From the NCBI GenBank assembly GCA_017441065.1, contig JAFSAI010000004.1, forward strand, positions 1 through 58,494: 58,494 nucleotides of DNA. The letters are read 5' to 3'. Below the pieces are notes generated by a model that saw nothing but the letters and a program-made list of their open reading frames with translations, was not told the origin of the DNA and did not search any database. Numbering within the stretch: position 1 is the first letter of the stretch; every line of letters begins with the position of its first letter. This DNA comes from Bacilli bacterium. Its GTDB lineage: Bacteria; Bacillota_I; Bacilli_A; RF39; UBA660. The position numbers and the translations under genes were made by a program. Positions 24,311 through 33,562 of the stretch are shown here, in pieces.

Positions 24311-25163
24311 GTGAATGAATTAGTAGATAGTAAAATAGAAAATATGATATATGAAATAAGAGGTAAGCAAGTAATGCTAGATAGTGATTTAGCAAAACTT
24401 TATGCTGTAGAAACAAAAAGAATAAATGAAGCGGTTAGAAGAAATCCAGAAAAGTTTCCGGAGCGATTTGCATTTAAATTGACAGATAATGAATCAAAGA
24501 TTTTTTTGGTCGCAAAATGCGACCAAAAAAATAGAAACTCGTGGAGGTAAATATAAAAATCCATGTGTATTTACAGAGCAAGGAGTAGCAATGTTAGCAA
24601 CAGTTTTAAAATCACAAATTGCTACTCAAGTTAGCATTCAAATAATGGATGCGTTTGTAGGAATGAGAGAGTATATTGGACATCACTTGTTAGGTCAAAA
24701 ATATATTAATGATATGGTAATAAAGGATGATAATGAAATTAAACTATTACAAGATACTTTTGATGGTTTTAAAATAAAAAATAACCATATATTTTTTGAA
24801 AACCAAATGTATGATGCATATTCACTTTTTCTGGATATATTGGAAAGTAGTAAAGAATGCATAGTAATAATAGATAATTATGCAGATAAAAAATTATTAG
24901 ATTTATTATCAAAAACGAACAAAATGATAAAAATATATAGTAAGAATATGGAGAAAGAATTAATAAGCAAATATATGAGTCAATATAATAATGTAGAAAT
25001 AATAGAGAATAATACATTCCATGATAGATTTATAATAATAGATAACAAGTACTTATATCACTGTGGAGCATCATTTAAAGAATTAGGAAAGAAATGTTTT
25101 GCAATTAGTAAAATTGATGAAGAAGAAATACTTAATAATTTGTTAAATAAACTTCATAATTAG
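24311..25163 (+). pseudogene. ORF6N-domain protein with C-terminal PLD-like domain, frameshifted at a palindrome
   Basis: The frame opens at GTG 24311 (NELVDSKIENMIYEIRGKQVMLDSDLAKLYAVETKRINEAVRRN is the ORF6N start) and runs to a stop at about 24550. The rest (SQNATKKIETRGGKYKNPCVFTEQGVAMLATVLKSQ to the end at 25163) is in another frame. Removing one T from the seven-T run at 24501-24507 restores one open frame of about 284 codons. The run is the left arm of a 15-bp perfect palindrome (24500-24532). The C-terminal part (IDNYADKKLLDLLSKT, FHDRFIIIDNKYLYHCGASFKELG) resembles the phospholipase-D-like domain often fused to ORF6N. ORF6N proteins are phage-type DNA-binding or antirepressor proteins. 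It could be a true pseudogene, a phase-variable gene, or a homopolymer sequencing error. Confidence 0.8.
24500..24532. repeat. Intragenic palindrome in the first ORF6N gene
   Basis: Perfect 15-bp arms (ATTTTTTTGGTCGCA and its complement) around an AAA loop, at the boundary before the GGxYKxPxxFTEQG block. It is also the frameshift site. Confidence 0.92.
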
Positions 25164-25209
25164 ACATATTATTTGTATAGGTTTTTTTATAATATAATTG
25201 GTGAATAAT

Positions 25210-26130
25210 ATGGGGAGATTTAAAAGTAAAAAAAGATTTAATAATTTAATTATTTATATAGGACTATTTATTGTTAGTATTGGATTTTCTATTAAATATT
25301 TGTATCAAGAAAAATTAATAAATAATAATACATTAGTAGATGTTTTAATAAATGATAATTTAGAAAATGATAAAAATAATATAACTGATGTTGATTTTTT
25401 AATTAATTATCTTTTAGATGTTCCTTTAAAACCGAATAATGATTTTGCTAATAAGGTAGAAGAAAATACAGAAAAAATAGAGATTGATAAAAATGAAATA
25501 AAAGTTAGTGAACCATTAGTTTATATTTATAATACACATCAAGAAGAAAAATATCAAAGTACGTATTTAAAAGAATATAATATTTCTCCAACTGTATTAT
25601 TAGCAAGTAAAATATTGAAAGAATATTTAGAAGATTTAGGTATAGGAGTTATAGTTGAAGAAAATAAGGTTGCTGATACTCTTCATAGTATGAATTGGAA
25701 ATATGGATATAGTTATAGAGTTTCAAGAATGTTTATGGAAAGTGCCAAAGAAAATAATCCTAGTTTAAAGTATTTTATTGATTTGCATAGAGATTCAAGT
25801 AAGTATGATAAAACTACTACAGAAATAAATGGAGAAAAGTATGTAAGACTATTATTTGTAGTGGGGCTTGATAATAAAAATTATGAGCCAAACTTGTTGT
25901 TAGCTGAAAAATTGAAAGAAAAAATAAAAAAATATAATGAAAATCTATATAGAGGAATAATGAAGAAGAGTGGTGCTGGAGTAAATGGAGTATATAATCA
26001 AGATTTTGATTCTAATGTTATGCTAATTGAGGTTGGAGGGCAATATAATAATATTAGTGAAGTTAATAATACGCTTAAAGTATTAGCAAATATTTTAGCG
26101 GAATATATAAAGGAAGATTTGAATGTCTAA
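25210..26130 (+). CDS. SpoIIP-like N-acetylmuramoyl-L-alanine amidase
   Basis: 306 aa from the ATG at 25210 (GGTGA 5 nt upstream; a few codons shorter than the longest frame). One N-terminal membrane helix (about 11-30), a linker, then the amidase domain: YIYNTHQEEKY, SPTVLLASKILKEYLEDLG, the WKYGYSYRVSR segment, YFIDLHRDS, VVGLDNKNYEPN and NVMLIEVGG. These give the zinc ligands (H, H, E) of SpoIIP. In spore formers SpoIIP works with SpoIID in engulfment. Non-sporulating relatives keep such amidases. No spoIID gene is in this window. It overlaps the next gene by 8 bp. Confidence 0.85.
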   Translation: MGRFKSKKRFNNLIIYIGLFIVSIGFSIKYLYQEKLINNNTLVDVLINDNLENDKNNITDVDFLINYLLDVPLKPNNDFANKVEENTEKIEIDKNEIKVSEPLVYIYNTHQEEKYQSTYLKEYNISPTVLLASKILKEYLEDLGIGVIVEENKVADTLHSMNWKYGYSYRVSRMFMESAKENNPSLKYFIDLHRDSSKYDKTTTEINGEKYVRLLFVVGLDNKNYEPNLLLAEKLKEKIKKYNENLYRGIMKKSGAGVNGVYNQDFDSNVMLIEVGGQYNNISEVNNTLKVLANILAEYIKEDLNV

Positions 26131-26449
26131 AAAGAAAAAAGGAAATGTTTTTTTGAAAATTTTAGGCTGTTTATTTGTTATATTTTTAGCACTTTTTATT
26201 GCAAATATAAGTGGTTATTATGAAGGAAAAATAAGAGAGCAGGTTACTGTTACAGAAGAGGGAATAAAAGCTTTTGAAGAAGCTATAAAAAATGGCGAAA
26301 ATATTGATATATCTAGTTTTTTGAATGATGCTACTATAGATTACAGTAGTAGTATGTCAAATTTGGGAGATAACCTTACATATGGATTAGAAAACTTTAT
26401 ATCAAAAGGGATGGGATTTGTAGTTGATGTACTAAAGTCACTCTTTTAA
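26123..26449 (+). CDS. Small membrane protein of unknown function
   Basis: 108 aa. It overlaps the SpoIIP-like gene by 8 bp, so it is co-translated with it. A lysine-rich start (MSKKKKGNVF) leads to one membrane helix (about 10-28), then a short extracellular part (EEGIKAFEEAIKNGENIDISSFLND) and an amphipathic C-terminus (GLENFISKGMGFVVDVLKSLF). I do not recognise the family. The operon suggests an envelope role with the amidase. Confidence 0.6.
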   Translation: MSKKKKGNVFLKILGCLFVIFLALFIANISGYYEGKIREQVTVTEEGIKAFEEAIKNGENIDISSFLNDATIDYSSSMSNLGDNLTYGLENFISKGMGFVVDVLKSLF

Positions 26450-26498
26450 AATATTTAGTTTTATTGTATAATAATTAAAGAAAGTAGCGGTGGATGAA

Positions 26499-27512
26499 AT
26501 GAAAGTTTTATGTATTGGAGAATCGTTGTTAGAAATTACTTGTCCAGTTAATGAAATAATACAAGAAGGTCAAAAATTAAGATTAGAAGAAAAAATAGAA
26601 TGTGGTGGTGGACATGCTGGAAATGCAGCTTATTTACTTGGTAAATGGGGAGTAGAAACTTATATTGCAAGTATGATGGGAGCTGATGATGCTGCCAATA
26701 AAATAAAAAAAGAATATGAAACAATTGGTGTTAAAACTGAGTATATCGAAACAGGATATGATAAACAAACTAGTCAAAGTGTTGTATTGATAAATAAAAC
26801 TAATAAAAATAATACTATTTTAGAAATATCAAGTAATGCAACATTAAAAAAATATTCTTTTGGAATTGAACCAAACATTATTATTTCAGATGGGAATGAT
26901 TTTAATGCTACTGTATCAGCTTGTGATAAATATCCTAATGCAATGAGTATTTTAATGGTAAGTAGATCTAATAATGAAATAACAGAATTATGTAAATATG
27001 TTAAATATGTAGTTTTTAATAAATCTACTGCTGAATTTGTTTCTGGTATTAAGATTGATTATAACGATAGTAGTACTTTAGTTAATGTATATAATAAATT
27101 AAAGCAAAAATTTAATAAAGCTGAAATAATAGTTACTTTAGGTGAAAGAGGATGTATGTATTCTATTAATGCTCAAGTAAAAATTATGCCACCTATAAGA
27201 ACTGATATAGTTGATACAAATGGAGCTAGTGATGCATTTGTTGGAGCATTTTCATATAGTATGGGTAGAGATTTTGGATTAGAAAAATCTCTTGCTTATG
27301 CAACAATTGCAGCGTCATTAAGTACAACAAAAATGACATCAAGAATGAGTTTTCCAACATTAACTGAAGTATCAACTTATTATGATAATAAATTTGGTGT
27401 TCAAAATAATCCAAATGTTACAAAGAAAGAAGAACCAGTAGTAACTAATATGAATACTATTGAATCAAATGCCGAGGCACCTCTTACTAATGATAACTCA
27501 CAAAACGCCTAG
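26499..27512 (+). CDS. PfkB-family carbohydrate kinase
   Basis: 337 aa from the ATG at 26499 (GCGGTGG before it). Ribokinase fold: ECGGGHAGNAAYLLGKWGVE (substrate loop), later KAEIIVTLGERG, then the PfkB signature DTNGASDAFVGAF with the catalytic Asp. In most members the anion-hole sequence is GAGD, while here it is GASD. An extra 40-residue tail (NNPNVTKKEEPVVTNMN and on) is not part of the fold. It is a sugar or nucleoside kinase whose substrate cannot be told. It overlaps the Smr gene. Confidence 0.85.
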   Translation: MKVLCIGESLLEITCPVNEIIQEGQKLRLEEKIECGGGHAGNAAYLLGKWGVETYIASMMGADDAANKIKKEYETIGVKTEYIETGYDKQTSQSVVLINKTNKNNTILEISSNATLKKYSFGIEPNIIISDGNDFNATVSACDKYPNAMSILMVSRSNNEITELCKYVKYVVFNKSTAEFVSGIKIDYNDSSTLVNVYNKLKQKFNKAEIIVTLGERGCMYSINAQVKIMPPIRTDIVDTNGASDAFVGAFSYSMGRDFGLEKSLAYATIAASLSTTKMTSRMSFPTLTEVSTYYDNKFGVQNNPNVTKKEEPVVTNMNTIESNAEAPLTNDNSQNA

Positions 27513-27735
27513 ATTAGATTTACACGGTGAAGAAAGAGCATTAGTTTATGCTTTGGTCGCGGAATTTATCAATGATAATTACAAACTAGGAAATAAAGAA
27601 ATTGTAATAATTCACGGAAAAAGTACAAATATTTTAACTAAAGAAGTTCATAATGTTCTCAGAGATAATAAGCTTGTAAAAAAATATTATTTAAATAATT
27701 GGAATATTGGAGAAACTATTGTTGAATTAATATAA
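27490..27735 (+). CDS. Smr-domain protein
   Basis: 81 aa from the ATG at 27490, inside the 3' end of the kinase gene in another frame. Earlier in-frame starts exist. The Smr core is present: RLDLHGEERALVYALVAEFI, the EIVIIHGKSTNIL glycine loop (usually HGxG, here HGKS) and a final GETIVELI. Stand-alone Smr domains are small endonucleases or RNA-binding proteins related to the MutS2 C-terminus. The overlap implies coupling to the kinase, but a functional link is unknown. Confidence 0.8.
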   Translation: MITHKTPRLDLHGEERALVYALVAEFINDNYKLGNKEIVIIHGKSTNILTKEVHNVLRDNKLVKKYYLNNWNIGETIVELI

Positions 27736-27816
27736 AATTTTGTCAAAGATATTTACATTTAATTATAACAAAAAATAAAATAAAAATGCCAACTTTTTGA
27801 TTTGATGTACAAACAG

Positions 27817-27845
27817 TTGACATTTTTTAGTTGTTGTGCTATACT
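27817..27845 (+). promoter_or_regulatory. Promoter for the gene at 27872
   Basis: TTGACA (27817-27822), a 17-bp spacer and TATACT (27840-27845). The -35 box lies within the right arm of the preceding operon's hairpin (AAAATGCCAACT with AGTTGACATTTT). Confidence 0.75.
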
Positions 27846-27871
27846 TATAGTGTAATTAGGGGGTATGACAA

Positions 27872-28294
27872 ATGAAAGGATACGTTTTAGATTACGTTAA
27901 TGAAAATGAATTTAAGAAGTTAGAAAGAGCTTTGAAAAAGTATAATATGTTAGCTTTTAAAAAGTTGAACTTTGAATTTTATCCAGCTTTAAGAAATGGT
28001 AAATTTTTAGGAGAAAAGGTTGATTCTAATAAAAAATCAGGAATTGAAACTTACGAATTAAAATTACCAAGTGATAAAATGTTTACACAAATTCATGGTG
28101 AAGTTAAATTAATTTATACAGTACATACTAAGGAAGAAGTAGTAATGTTAGAAGAAATTACACCTGCTAAAATATTATTAGAAGGACATATGTCAGAATT
28201 AACTACATATAAAGGAATAATGATTTCTAAAGCTAATGCTTCTAAAGATATGTTTAAAATTGACTTATTAAATATGTTACAAGATAAACAATAA
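27872..28294 (+). CDS. Conserved-looking cytoplasmic protein, function unknown
   Basis: 140 aa, no membrane helix. It starts MKGYVLDYVNENEFKKLERAL, has a basic middle (FEFYPALRNGKFLGEK) and mixed strand/helix content. The strong promoter and ribosome site (TAGGGGGTATG) suggest good expression. I do not recognise a family. It is followed by a terminator and two tRNA genes on the other strand. Confidence 0.65.
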   Translation: MKGYVLDYVNENEFKKLERALKKYNMLAFKKLNFEFYPALRNGKFLGEKVDSNKKSGIETYELKLPSDKMFTQIHGEVKLIYTVHTKEEVVMLEEITPAKILLEGHMSELTTYKGIMISKANASKDMFKIDLLNMLQDKQ

Positions 28295-28311
28295 TTTGTT
28301 TATCTTTTTTT
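28283..28311 (+). terminator. Terminator after the gene at 27872
   Basis: GATAAAC and GTTTATC arms with an 8-nt loop and seven T. It includes the stop codon. Confidence 0.8.
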
Positions 28312-28390
28312 GTTATATTAGTATTTAATTGGCGGTTGTAGAGTCCTAGTCCACAAAAAAACACCTTAAAGGTGTTTATAATCCAAAGAA

Positions 28391-28475
28391 TGGTGCAGGT
28401 AAAGGGACTTGAACCCCCACGGATTAATCCACTAGATCCTAAGTCTAGCGCGTCTACCAATTCCGCCATACCTGC
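28391..28475 (-). tRNA. tRNA-Leu (anticodon TAG)
   Basis: On the minus strand the acceptor GCAGGTA pairs with TACCTGC. The anticodon stem CTAGA/TCTAG encloses loop CTTAGGA, giving TAG. There is a long variable arm as in Leu tRNAs and the T-arm has GGTTCAAGT. The A discriminator and CCA are encoded. It lies downstream of the Ile tRNA in one transcript. Confidence 0.93.
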
Positions 28476-28487
28476 ACAAATAAAAAA

Positions 28488-28564
28488 TGGTGGACCTCGT
28501 AGGACTCGAACCTACGACCGCCCGGTTATGAGCCGGATGCTCTAACCAACTGAGCTAGAGGTCC
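28488..28564 (-). tRNA. tRNA-CAT, most likely Ile2 (lysidine type)
   Basis: On the minus strand the acceptor GGACCTC pairs with GAGGTCC, the D arm is GCTCAGTTGGTTAGAGC, the anticodon loop is CTCATAA and the T arm is GTAGGTTCGAGTCCTAC. CCA is encoded. The body closely resembles known Ile2 tRNAs whose C34 is changed to lysidine by TilS to read AUA. An elongator Met tRNA is less likely. Confidence 0.88.
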
Positions 28565-28575
28565 ATTGCTTTTTC

Positions 28576-28604
28576 ATTATACTATAATTATTTTTAAGTT
28601 TCAA
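28576..28604 (-). promoter_or_regulatory. tRNA operon promoter
   Basis: Minus strand TTGAAA (plus 28599-28604), a 17-bp spacer and TATAAT (28576-28581). Confidence 0.8.
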
Positions 28605-28732
28605 GCATTAGTTTACAAAAGTTGGTTAGAGCGGATATTAATTAAAAAATATTGTATGTAAATTCTAATTTTCTTTTTAAATAAAGTGTGTTATACTATT
28701 ATGGCTTAAGAAAGAGAGAGAAAAATTTAGTT

Positions 28733-29689
28733 ATGAAAAAAACTAATGAAATTATTCAAAGAATTGAAAGACCTTATGTAGGAGATGGTTGTGTTCAATT
28801 CATGGCACCATATAGAAAATCTTTAACAGTGTTTGATAGAAGTGGTATTACATTTCATTCTATGCCGGGTTCTAAATTAGAAATAAATCGTTATATTAAA
28901 GATGATAGAAGAAAACAATTTCCTTATTCAACTATTCCGATGCATCGCGAAAGAGCTGGATTTTCCAGTGTTAATTATGCTAATCAATTATTTGACTTTG
29001 AAGAACCATACATTAGAATTGGTGATGGAAAAGTTATAGAAAGTTATGTTGTACCTGATGGTAAAGAAGCATTAATGATAAGTAATGTAATGCCTACCAT
29101 TGAACGAGTTCAATTTATGACTAGAGAAGAAGTTGAAAATTTATTTAGACAGCCAGTTAATTCTAATAGTCGTAAATATACTATGGTAATTGATACAAAA
29201 TTATTCAGAGATGATTCAGCTGCAACTTCTTTATTTAGAACAGAAGAAGAGATAGTTGAAATTACTCAAAGAGAAATTGCTAAACAAATTGAAGCATATA
29301 GAAAAAATGTAGTAGAGAATGAAAAAGGTGGTATTCCATATTTTGAAGATTATACTTTAAGATGTTTTGAACATTATGCTGAAAACTTAACAATTGAAGG
29401 TATTCCGGGTGGTATTCCGTTAGATATAGGAAAAATAATAGTTTTAGAAGTTAACAATGAAGAAGTAACTATCCAAAAAATATCTGTTCAATTTATGGGA
29501 CCAGATTATTATGCAGTTAACATAGTAGATATGCCAGTTACTAAATATACTTTAGAACAATTAAAATTTATTGCTACAGAAATTAGTAGAATTGAAGAAC
29601 CAAAAGTTCCATTCTTATTAAATCCAAACATATCAAGAAAAAGAGTAAGACAAGCAAAATCTTTCGCAACTCGTAAATCAATGTTTTAA
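28733..29689 (+). CDS. Uncharacterised cytoplasmic protein
   Basis: 318 aa from the ATG at 28733 (MKKTNEIIQRIERPYVGDG). The longer frame starts inside the promoter region (TATACT at about 28692). No signal peptide or membrane helix. It has motifs such as QFMAPYRKSLTVFDRSGITFHSMPGSK and PDGKEALMISNVMPTIERVQF, but I cannot place it in a family. It ends with a basic SRKRVRQAKSFATRKSMF tail that could bind nucleic acid. A terminator (GAAGT/ACTTC) follows. Confidence 0.65.
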   Translation: MKKTNEIIQRIERPYVGDGCVQFMAPYRKSLTVFDRSGITFHSMPGSKLEINRYIKDDRRKQFPYSTIPMHRERAGFSSVNYANQLFDFEEPYIRIGDGKVIESYVVPDGKEALMISNVMPTIERVQFMTREEVENLFRQPVNSNSRKYTMVIDTKLFRDDSAATSLFRTEEEIVEITQREIAKQIEAYRKNVVENEKGGIPYFEDYTLRCFEHYAENLTIEGIPGGIPLDIGKIIVLEVNNEEVTIQKISVQFMGPDYYAVNIVDMPVTKYTLEQLKFIATEISRIEEPKVPFLLNPNISRKRVRQAKSFATRKSMF

Positions 29690-29766
29690 AGAAGTGTTAA
29701 TAAATACTTCTTTTCTTTTGTGTTTATTTTTTTATAAATATTCCATACTATTCTTAGGTGATGTTT

Positions 29767-31233
29767 TTGAAAAATAATAGCATATGGATAGAGGGTATTC
29801 CAAATAATAAATATCCTAGATTAAATAAAAATATAGATGTAGATGTTTTAATAATTGGTGGTGGAATAACAGGAGTAAGTACAGCTTATCATTTAATTAA
29901 TAGCAAACAAAAAGTATGTTTGGTAGAAAGAAATAAAATAGGCTTGGGAATTAGCTCTAAAACAACAGGAAAACTTACATATTTACAAGATTTAATGTAT
30001 TCTAAAATAACAAAAAAACATTCAATAGAAGTTGCTAAAGAATATTTAAATGCACAAAAAGATGCAATAAAATTAGTCAGTAAAATAGTAAAAAATCGTA
30101 ATATAGATTGTAATTTAACTAAACAAAAATCATTTTTATTTGCAAGTAACGAAGAAGAAGTAAGTAAAGTTAAACACGAACAAGAATTACTAACCTATAT
30201 GAAAGAGAATGTTAATGTTGAAAAGTTGCCAATCAATTTAAAAAGTAATTATGCCATAAGTGTATCTAATACATATTATTTTCATCCAGTCAAATATGTT
30301 AAAACATTAGCAAAAATTTGTAGTGAAAATAACATTGAGATTTATGAAGAGTCTAATGTTAAGAATTTAGTAAAAGATGGAAACTCTTATAAATGTTATA
30401 TAAATGACAATTTAGTAAAAGCAAAAAAGGTAATTCTAGCGTGTCATTATCCATTTTTTGTATTTCCATTTTTATTTCCAATAAAAGGACATTTAGAAAG
30501 ATCATATATTGGTGCTGCTAATGTAGCTAATAATAATGATATATCAGGTATAAATACTTCAAAAAATTCTAAATCTTTTAGATATCATACTGATGGAAAA
30601 AATAATTACTTTATTTATTTAACTGGTTCTCATAATTTAGCATTTAAATTTAATCTAAAAAATAATTTTAATAATTTGCTGAAGGAAATGAATTTGTTAA
30701 AAATAATGCCAAAATATATTTGGTCGAATATAGATATCATTACTAATGACTATTTACCTTATATTGGTTATATAGATGAAAATTTGTTAATTGGAACTGG
30801 GTATAATACTTGGGGAATGACTAATGGAAGCATAGCGGGTAAAATTTTGAGCGATATAGTTATGAAGAAGAACAATAAATATATTAAATTATTTAATCCG
30901 TTAAGAGATTCCTCAAGTATATGTAGTGTTTCTGAAGATATATTTAGTAGCGCAAAACCATTTATCGAAAATAAAATAATTAAAAACAAACCATTTTATA
31001 GTAATAGAGTTTTATTTACTAAAAAAGATGGTAAAAATATTGCAATTTATATAGATGACGAAAATAAAAGACATATAGTTTATAATAGATGTCCTCATTT
31101 AAAATGTAGTTTGATATTTAATGAAGTTGAAAAAACTTGGGATTGTCCTTGTCACGCTTCCCGTTTTGATATAGATGGAAATGTCATTGAAGGACCAAGT
31201 ACATATAATATTTCATATAAAAAAGATAACTAG
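29767..31233 (+). CDS. FAD-dependent oxidoreductase with C-terminal Rieske domain
   Basis: 488 aa from the TTG at 29767, which puts AGGTG 6 nt upstream. The ATG at 29761 directly abuts that site. The N-terminal DAO/FAD fold has VDVLIIGGGITGVSTAYHLI (dinucleotide site), GLGISSKTTGKLTYLQD and the C-terminal FAD contact LIGTGYNTWGMTNGSIAG. Residues about 415-485 form a Rieske [2Fe-2S] domain with RCPHLKC and CPCHASRFD (two Cys, two His). The same fusion is known in proteins annotated as glycine/D-amino-acid oxidase-Rieske. The substrate is unknown. Confidence 0.9.
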   Translation: MKNNSIWIEGIPNNKYPRLNKNIDVDVLIIGGGITGVSTAYHLINSKQKVCLVERNKIGLGISSKTTGKLTYLQDLMYSKITKKHSIEVAKEYLNAQKDAIKLVSKIVKNRNIDCNLTKQKSFLFASNEEEVSKVKHEQELLTYMKENVNVEKLPINLKSNYAISVSNTYYFHPVKYVKTLAKICSENNIEIYEESNVKNLVKDGNSYKCYINDNLVKAKKVILACHYPFFVFPFLFPIKGHLERSYIGAANVANNNDISGINTSKNSKSFRYHTDGKNNYFIYLTGSHNLAFKFNLKNNFNNLLKEMNLLKIMPKYIWSNIDIITNDYLPYIGYIDENLLIGTGYNTWGMTNGSIAGKILSDIVMKKNNKYIKLFNPLRDSSSICSVSEDIFSSAKPFIENKIIKNKPFYSNRVLFTKKDGKNIAIYIDDENKRHIVYNRCPHLKCSLIFNEVEKTWDCPCHASRFDIDGNVIEGPSTYNISYKKDN

Positions 31234-31285
31234 ACATATCATAAGATAAATATTATAATAACATCTCAGCAAAGGGGTGTTTTTT

Positions 31286-31843
31286 ATGACATTTACATAT
31301 GAAGGCGCTGATTTAAGTACAGCAATTAAAAGTTTTAGTAAAATGGGATGTAATTATCATATTATTTATATGGATGGCAGTGAATCTCATTATTATTGTA
31401 GTAGAGAAGATGAAGAAGAAAGACTTTATAATATAATGTTAGAGCAAGCTTTAGAACGAAATGCAAAAATGAATTTAAAGGAATTGGAAGTAATAAAAGA
31501 AATTTTAAAACTTATGATGGTTTTATCAAGTTATTTATATGTTTTATCTTTAAAAGAACAAGAAATAACATATTCTTTAATTTCTGTATTAGCAGGAATA
31601 TTTAGTATAAAAAGTTTTAGGGAAAGAAGAAAAAAATTAAAAGAATTACAAAAATATCAAATTTTTATAGAAATAATGGATAGAATCAAATGCGTAAACG
31701 AAACAGAACTTTTAAAATGTGTTGAATTTGACACATTTTATCAAAAACCTTTAGATTTAAGATATTTAGATGAATATACTTTAGGAGATATGAAAAGAAT
31801 TAGAAACGAACTTCCTAAATTAGAACAAAAAACTGGAATTTAA
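31286..31843 (+). CDS. Uncharacterised protein with two short membrane helices
   Basis: 185 aa from the ATG at 31286 (AAGGGGTG upstream). The N-terminal cytoplasmic part (YEGADLSTAIKSFSKMG) is followed by a helical segment, a hydrophobic hairpin around residues 75-110 (LMMVLSSYLYVLSL, YSLISVLAGIFSI) and a charged helical tail. No family recognised. It shares a bidirectional terminator with the deaminase gene. Confidence 0.6.
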   Translation: MTFTYEGADLSTAIKSFSKMGCNYHIIYMDGSESHYYCSREDEEERLYNIMLEQALERNAKMNLKELEVIKEILKLMMVLSSYLYVLSLKEQEITYSLISVLAGIFSIKSFRERRKKLKELQKYQIFIEIMDRIKCVNETELLKCVEFDTFYQKPLDLRYLDEYTLGDMKRIRNELPKLEQKTGI

Positions 31844-31858
31844 TTTCCAGTTTTTTTA
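31832..31858. terminator. Bidirectional terminator
   Basis: AAACTGGAA and TTCCAGTTT arms with A and T flanks, between convergent genes. Confidence 0.8.
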
Positions 31859-32341
31859 ATAACCTTTTACACCTTCTAAAGATTCATCATTTATAATAAA
31901 TTCTTTAACATCAATTACTGTGTAATCTGTTTTGTTGTTTCTGATAATTACTTCTTTTATTCCTGCATTTATTATCATTCTTTTACATAAAGCACAAGGT
32001 CTAGCATTACTTACATATTCACCATCTAAGTAATTTTTACCAACTAAATATAGAGTAGAATCAATCATATCGCGACGAGATGCTGATATAATAGCATTTT
32101 GTTCAGCGTGAACACTTCTGCATAATTCATAACGTTCTCCTCTTGGAATATTTAATTTTTCACGCATACAATATTTTAAGTCGCAACAGTTTTTTCTTCC
32201 TCTAGGTGAACCAACATAGCCAGTAGATATAATTTCATCATTTTTTACTATAATAGCTCCAAAATTTCTTCTTATACATGTGCCTCTTTCAAGTGTTGCC
32301 TCAGCAATATCTAAATAGTAATTAGTTTTATCTATTCTCAT
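31856..32341 (-). CDS. dCMP / deoxycytidylate deaminase family protein
   Basis: 161 aa. Zinc motif: CRSVHAEQNAI (His and catalytic Glu) and PCALCKRMIINAG (two Cys). An additional Cys-rich stretch (KNCCDLKYCMREK) matches the second zinc site of the dCMP deaminase/ComEB type. It converts dCMP to dUMP to feed thymidylate synthesis. A start on ATG 32341 follows TAGGATGTG. No competence genes are nearby, so a metabolic role is the simplest reading. Confidence 0.9.
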   Translation of the reverse strand: MRIDKTNYYLDIAEATLERGTCIRRNFGAIIVKNDEIISTGYVGSPRGRKNCCDLKYCMREKLNIPRGERYELCRSVHAEQNAIISASRRDMIDSTLYLVGKNYLDGEYVSNARPCALCKRMIINAGIKEVIIRNNKTDYTVIDVKEFIINDESLEGVKGY

Positions 32342-32422
32342 AAACTCACATCCTATTTAAAATTATAATTAAAATAATTTCTTTTGTAAATGGATTATTA
32401 ATTTATGGTTATAATAATAATT

Positions 32423-33562
32423 ATGAAAGATAAAATATTTTATATTAAAATTGTTGGCATTTTATTAATCGTACTAAGTTCAATTAATATTAGTACTTTT
32501 TCAAATGGATTAGATAATGTAGCAATGTTTGAAACAAATAGTTCTTATGTTTTGATAGAGAAAAATGTTATTAATAAAAGTTTTGTAAGTTATCTTTATA
32601 AAGATAATGAAAATAATTATATAAGCAAAATATATGATTATAATAATTTAGATGAAATTGAATTAGAAACTTTAATTAAATCGGAAAATATAGATGAATA
32701 TAGCAAAAAAATAGAAGAATTATTATATTTGAAATATCCTAAATTTATAGTAGAATCTTTATTGAAAAAAGATGTGACTTCTTCTTATTTGTTTAGAGAA
32801 AATGAATTAGTAATTTATTTTGATAATTATGTCATTGAACCAAATATTAATGAAATATTATATTTAACTGTTAATTATAATGAAATTAAAGACTTTTTGG
32901 ATTTCACATTTTTGTTAGATAGTGAATATACAAATGAATCGGGTTATGATTATACTAATGCAAAAAAATCAGTAGCATTTACCTTTGATGATAGTCCAAA
33001 TGAAAATAAAACTAATAAAATATTGTCTTATTTAAAAGATAATCATTTTCATGCAACATTTTTTGTTTTGGGAAATAAAATGTCTTCTAATAAAGATTTA
33101 TTAATAAATATAAAAAATAATGGTAATGAAATTGGCAGTCATAGTTATGATCACAAGAATATGAATAAAATGAATGATGAAGAATTTATTGAAGATTTTG
33201 ATAAAGTAAATAATATTTATAAATCAATATTTAATGAGAATATTAAATATATAAGACCGCCTTATGGGTTAATTAAAGATAAATATTTAAGATTAATAGA
33301 TGCTTCTTATATCATGTGGAGTATGGATACTTTAGATTGGAAAAAAAGAAATAGTGATTATATAGTGAATTATGTAATTGATAATGTCAAAGATGGTGAT
33401 ATCATTTTGTTTCATGATTCTTATAGTAGTACAGTTAAAGCAGTAGAAGAATTACTTCCAATTTTATATAGTATGGGTTATCAAGTTATGAGTGTATCTG
33501 AATTGTTTGAATTAAAAGGAATGGATATAAAAAATAGTGAAAAATATTACAAAGCTACTTAA
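32423..33562 (+). CDS. Secreted polysaccharide deacetylase (NodB domain)
   Basis: 379 aa from the ATG at 32423, so the N-terminus is MKDKIFYIKIVGILLIVLSS, a signal anchor. An N-terminal domain of about 170 residues has no known motif. The NodB domain begins KSVAFTFDDSPNENKT (catalytic DD), continues HATFFVLG, GNEIGSHSYDHKN (metal His), IRPPYG, WSMDTLDWKKR and DGDIILFHDS. It removes acetyl groups from surface glycans, probably peptidoglycan. No ribosome site is clear before the ATG. Confidence 0.88.
   Translation: MKDKIFYIKIVGILLIVLSSINISTFSNGLDNVAMFETNSSYVLIEKNVINKSFVSYLYKDNENNYISKIYDYNNLDEIELETLIKSENIDEYSKKIEELLYLKYPKFIVESLLKKDVTSSYLFRENELVIYFDNYVIEPNINEILYLTVNYNEIKDFLDFTFLLDSEYTNESGYDYTNAKKSVAFTFDDSPNENKTNKILSYLKDNHFHATFFVLGNKMSSNKDLLINIKNNGNEIGSHSYDHKNMNKMNDEEFIEDFDKVNNIYKSIFNENIKYIRPPYGLIKDKYLRLIDASYIMWSMDTLDWKKRNSDYIVNYVIDNVKDGDIILFHDSYSSTVKAVEELLPILYSMGYQVMSVSELFELKGMDIKNSEKYYKAT

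Noticed and set aside
28254-28469. 71-codon minus-strand frame starting MAELVDALDLGSSG
   Set aside because: This is the well-known false translation of a Leu tRNA gene. The tRNA fold at 28391-28475 explains the sequence.
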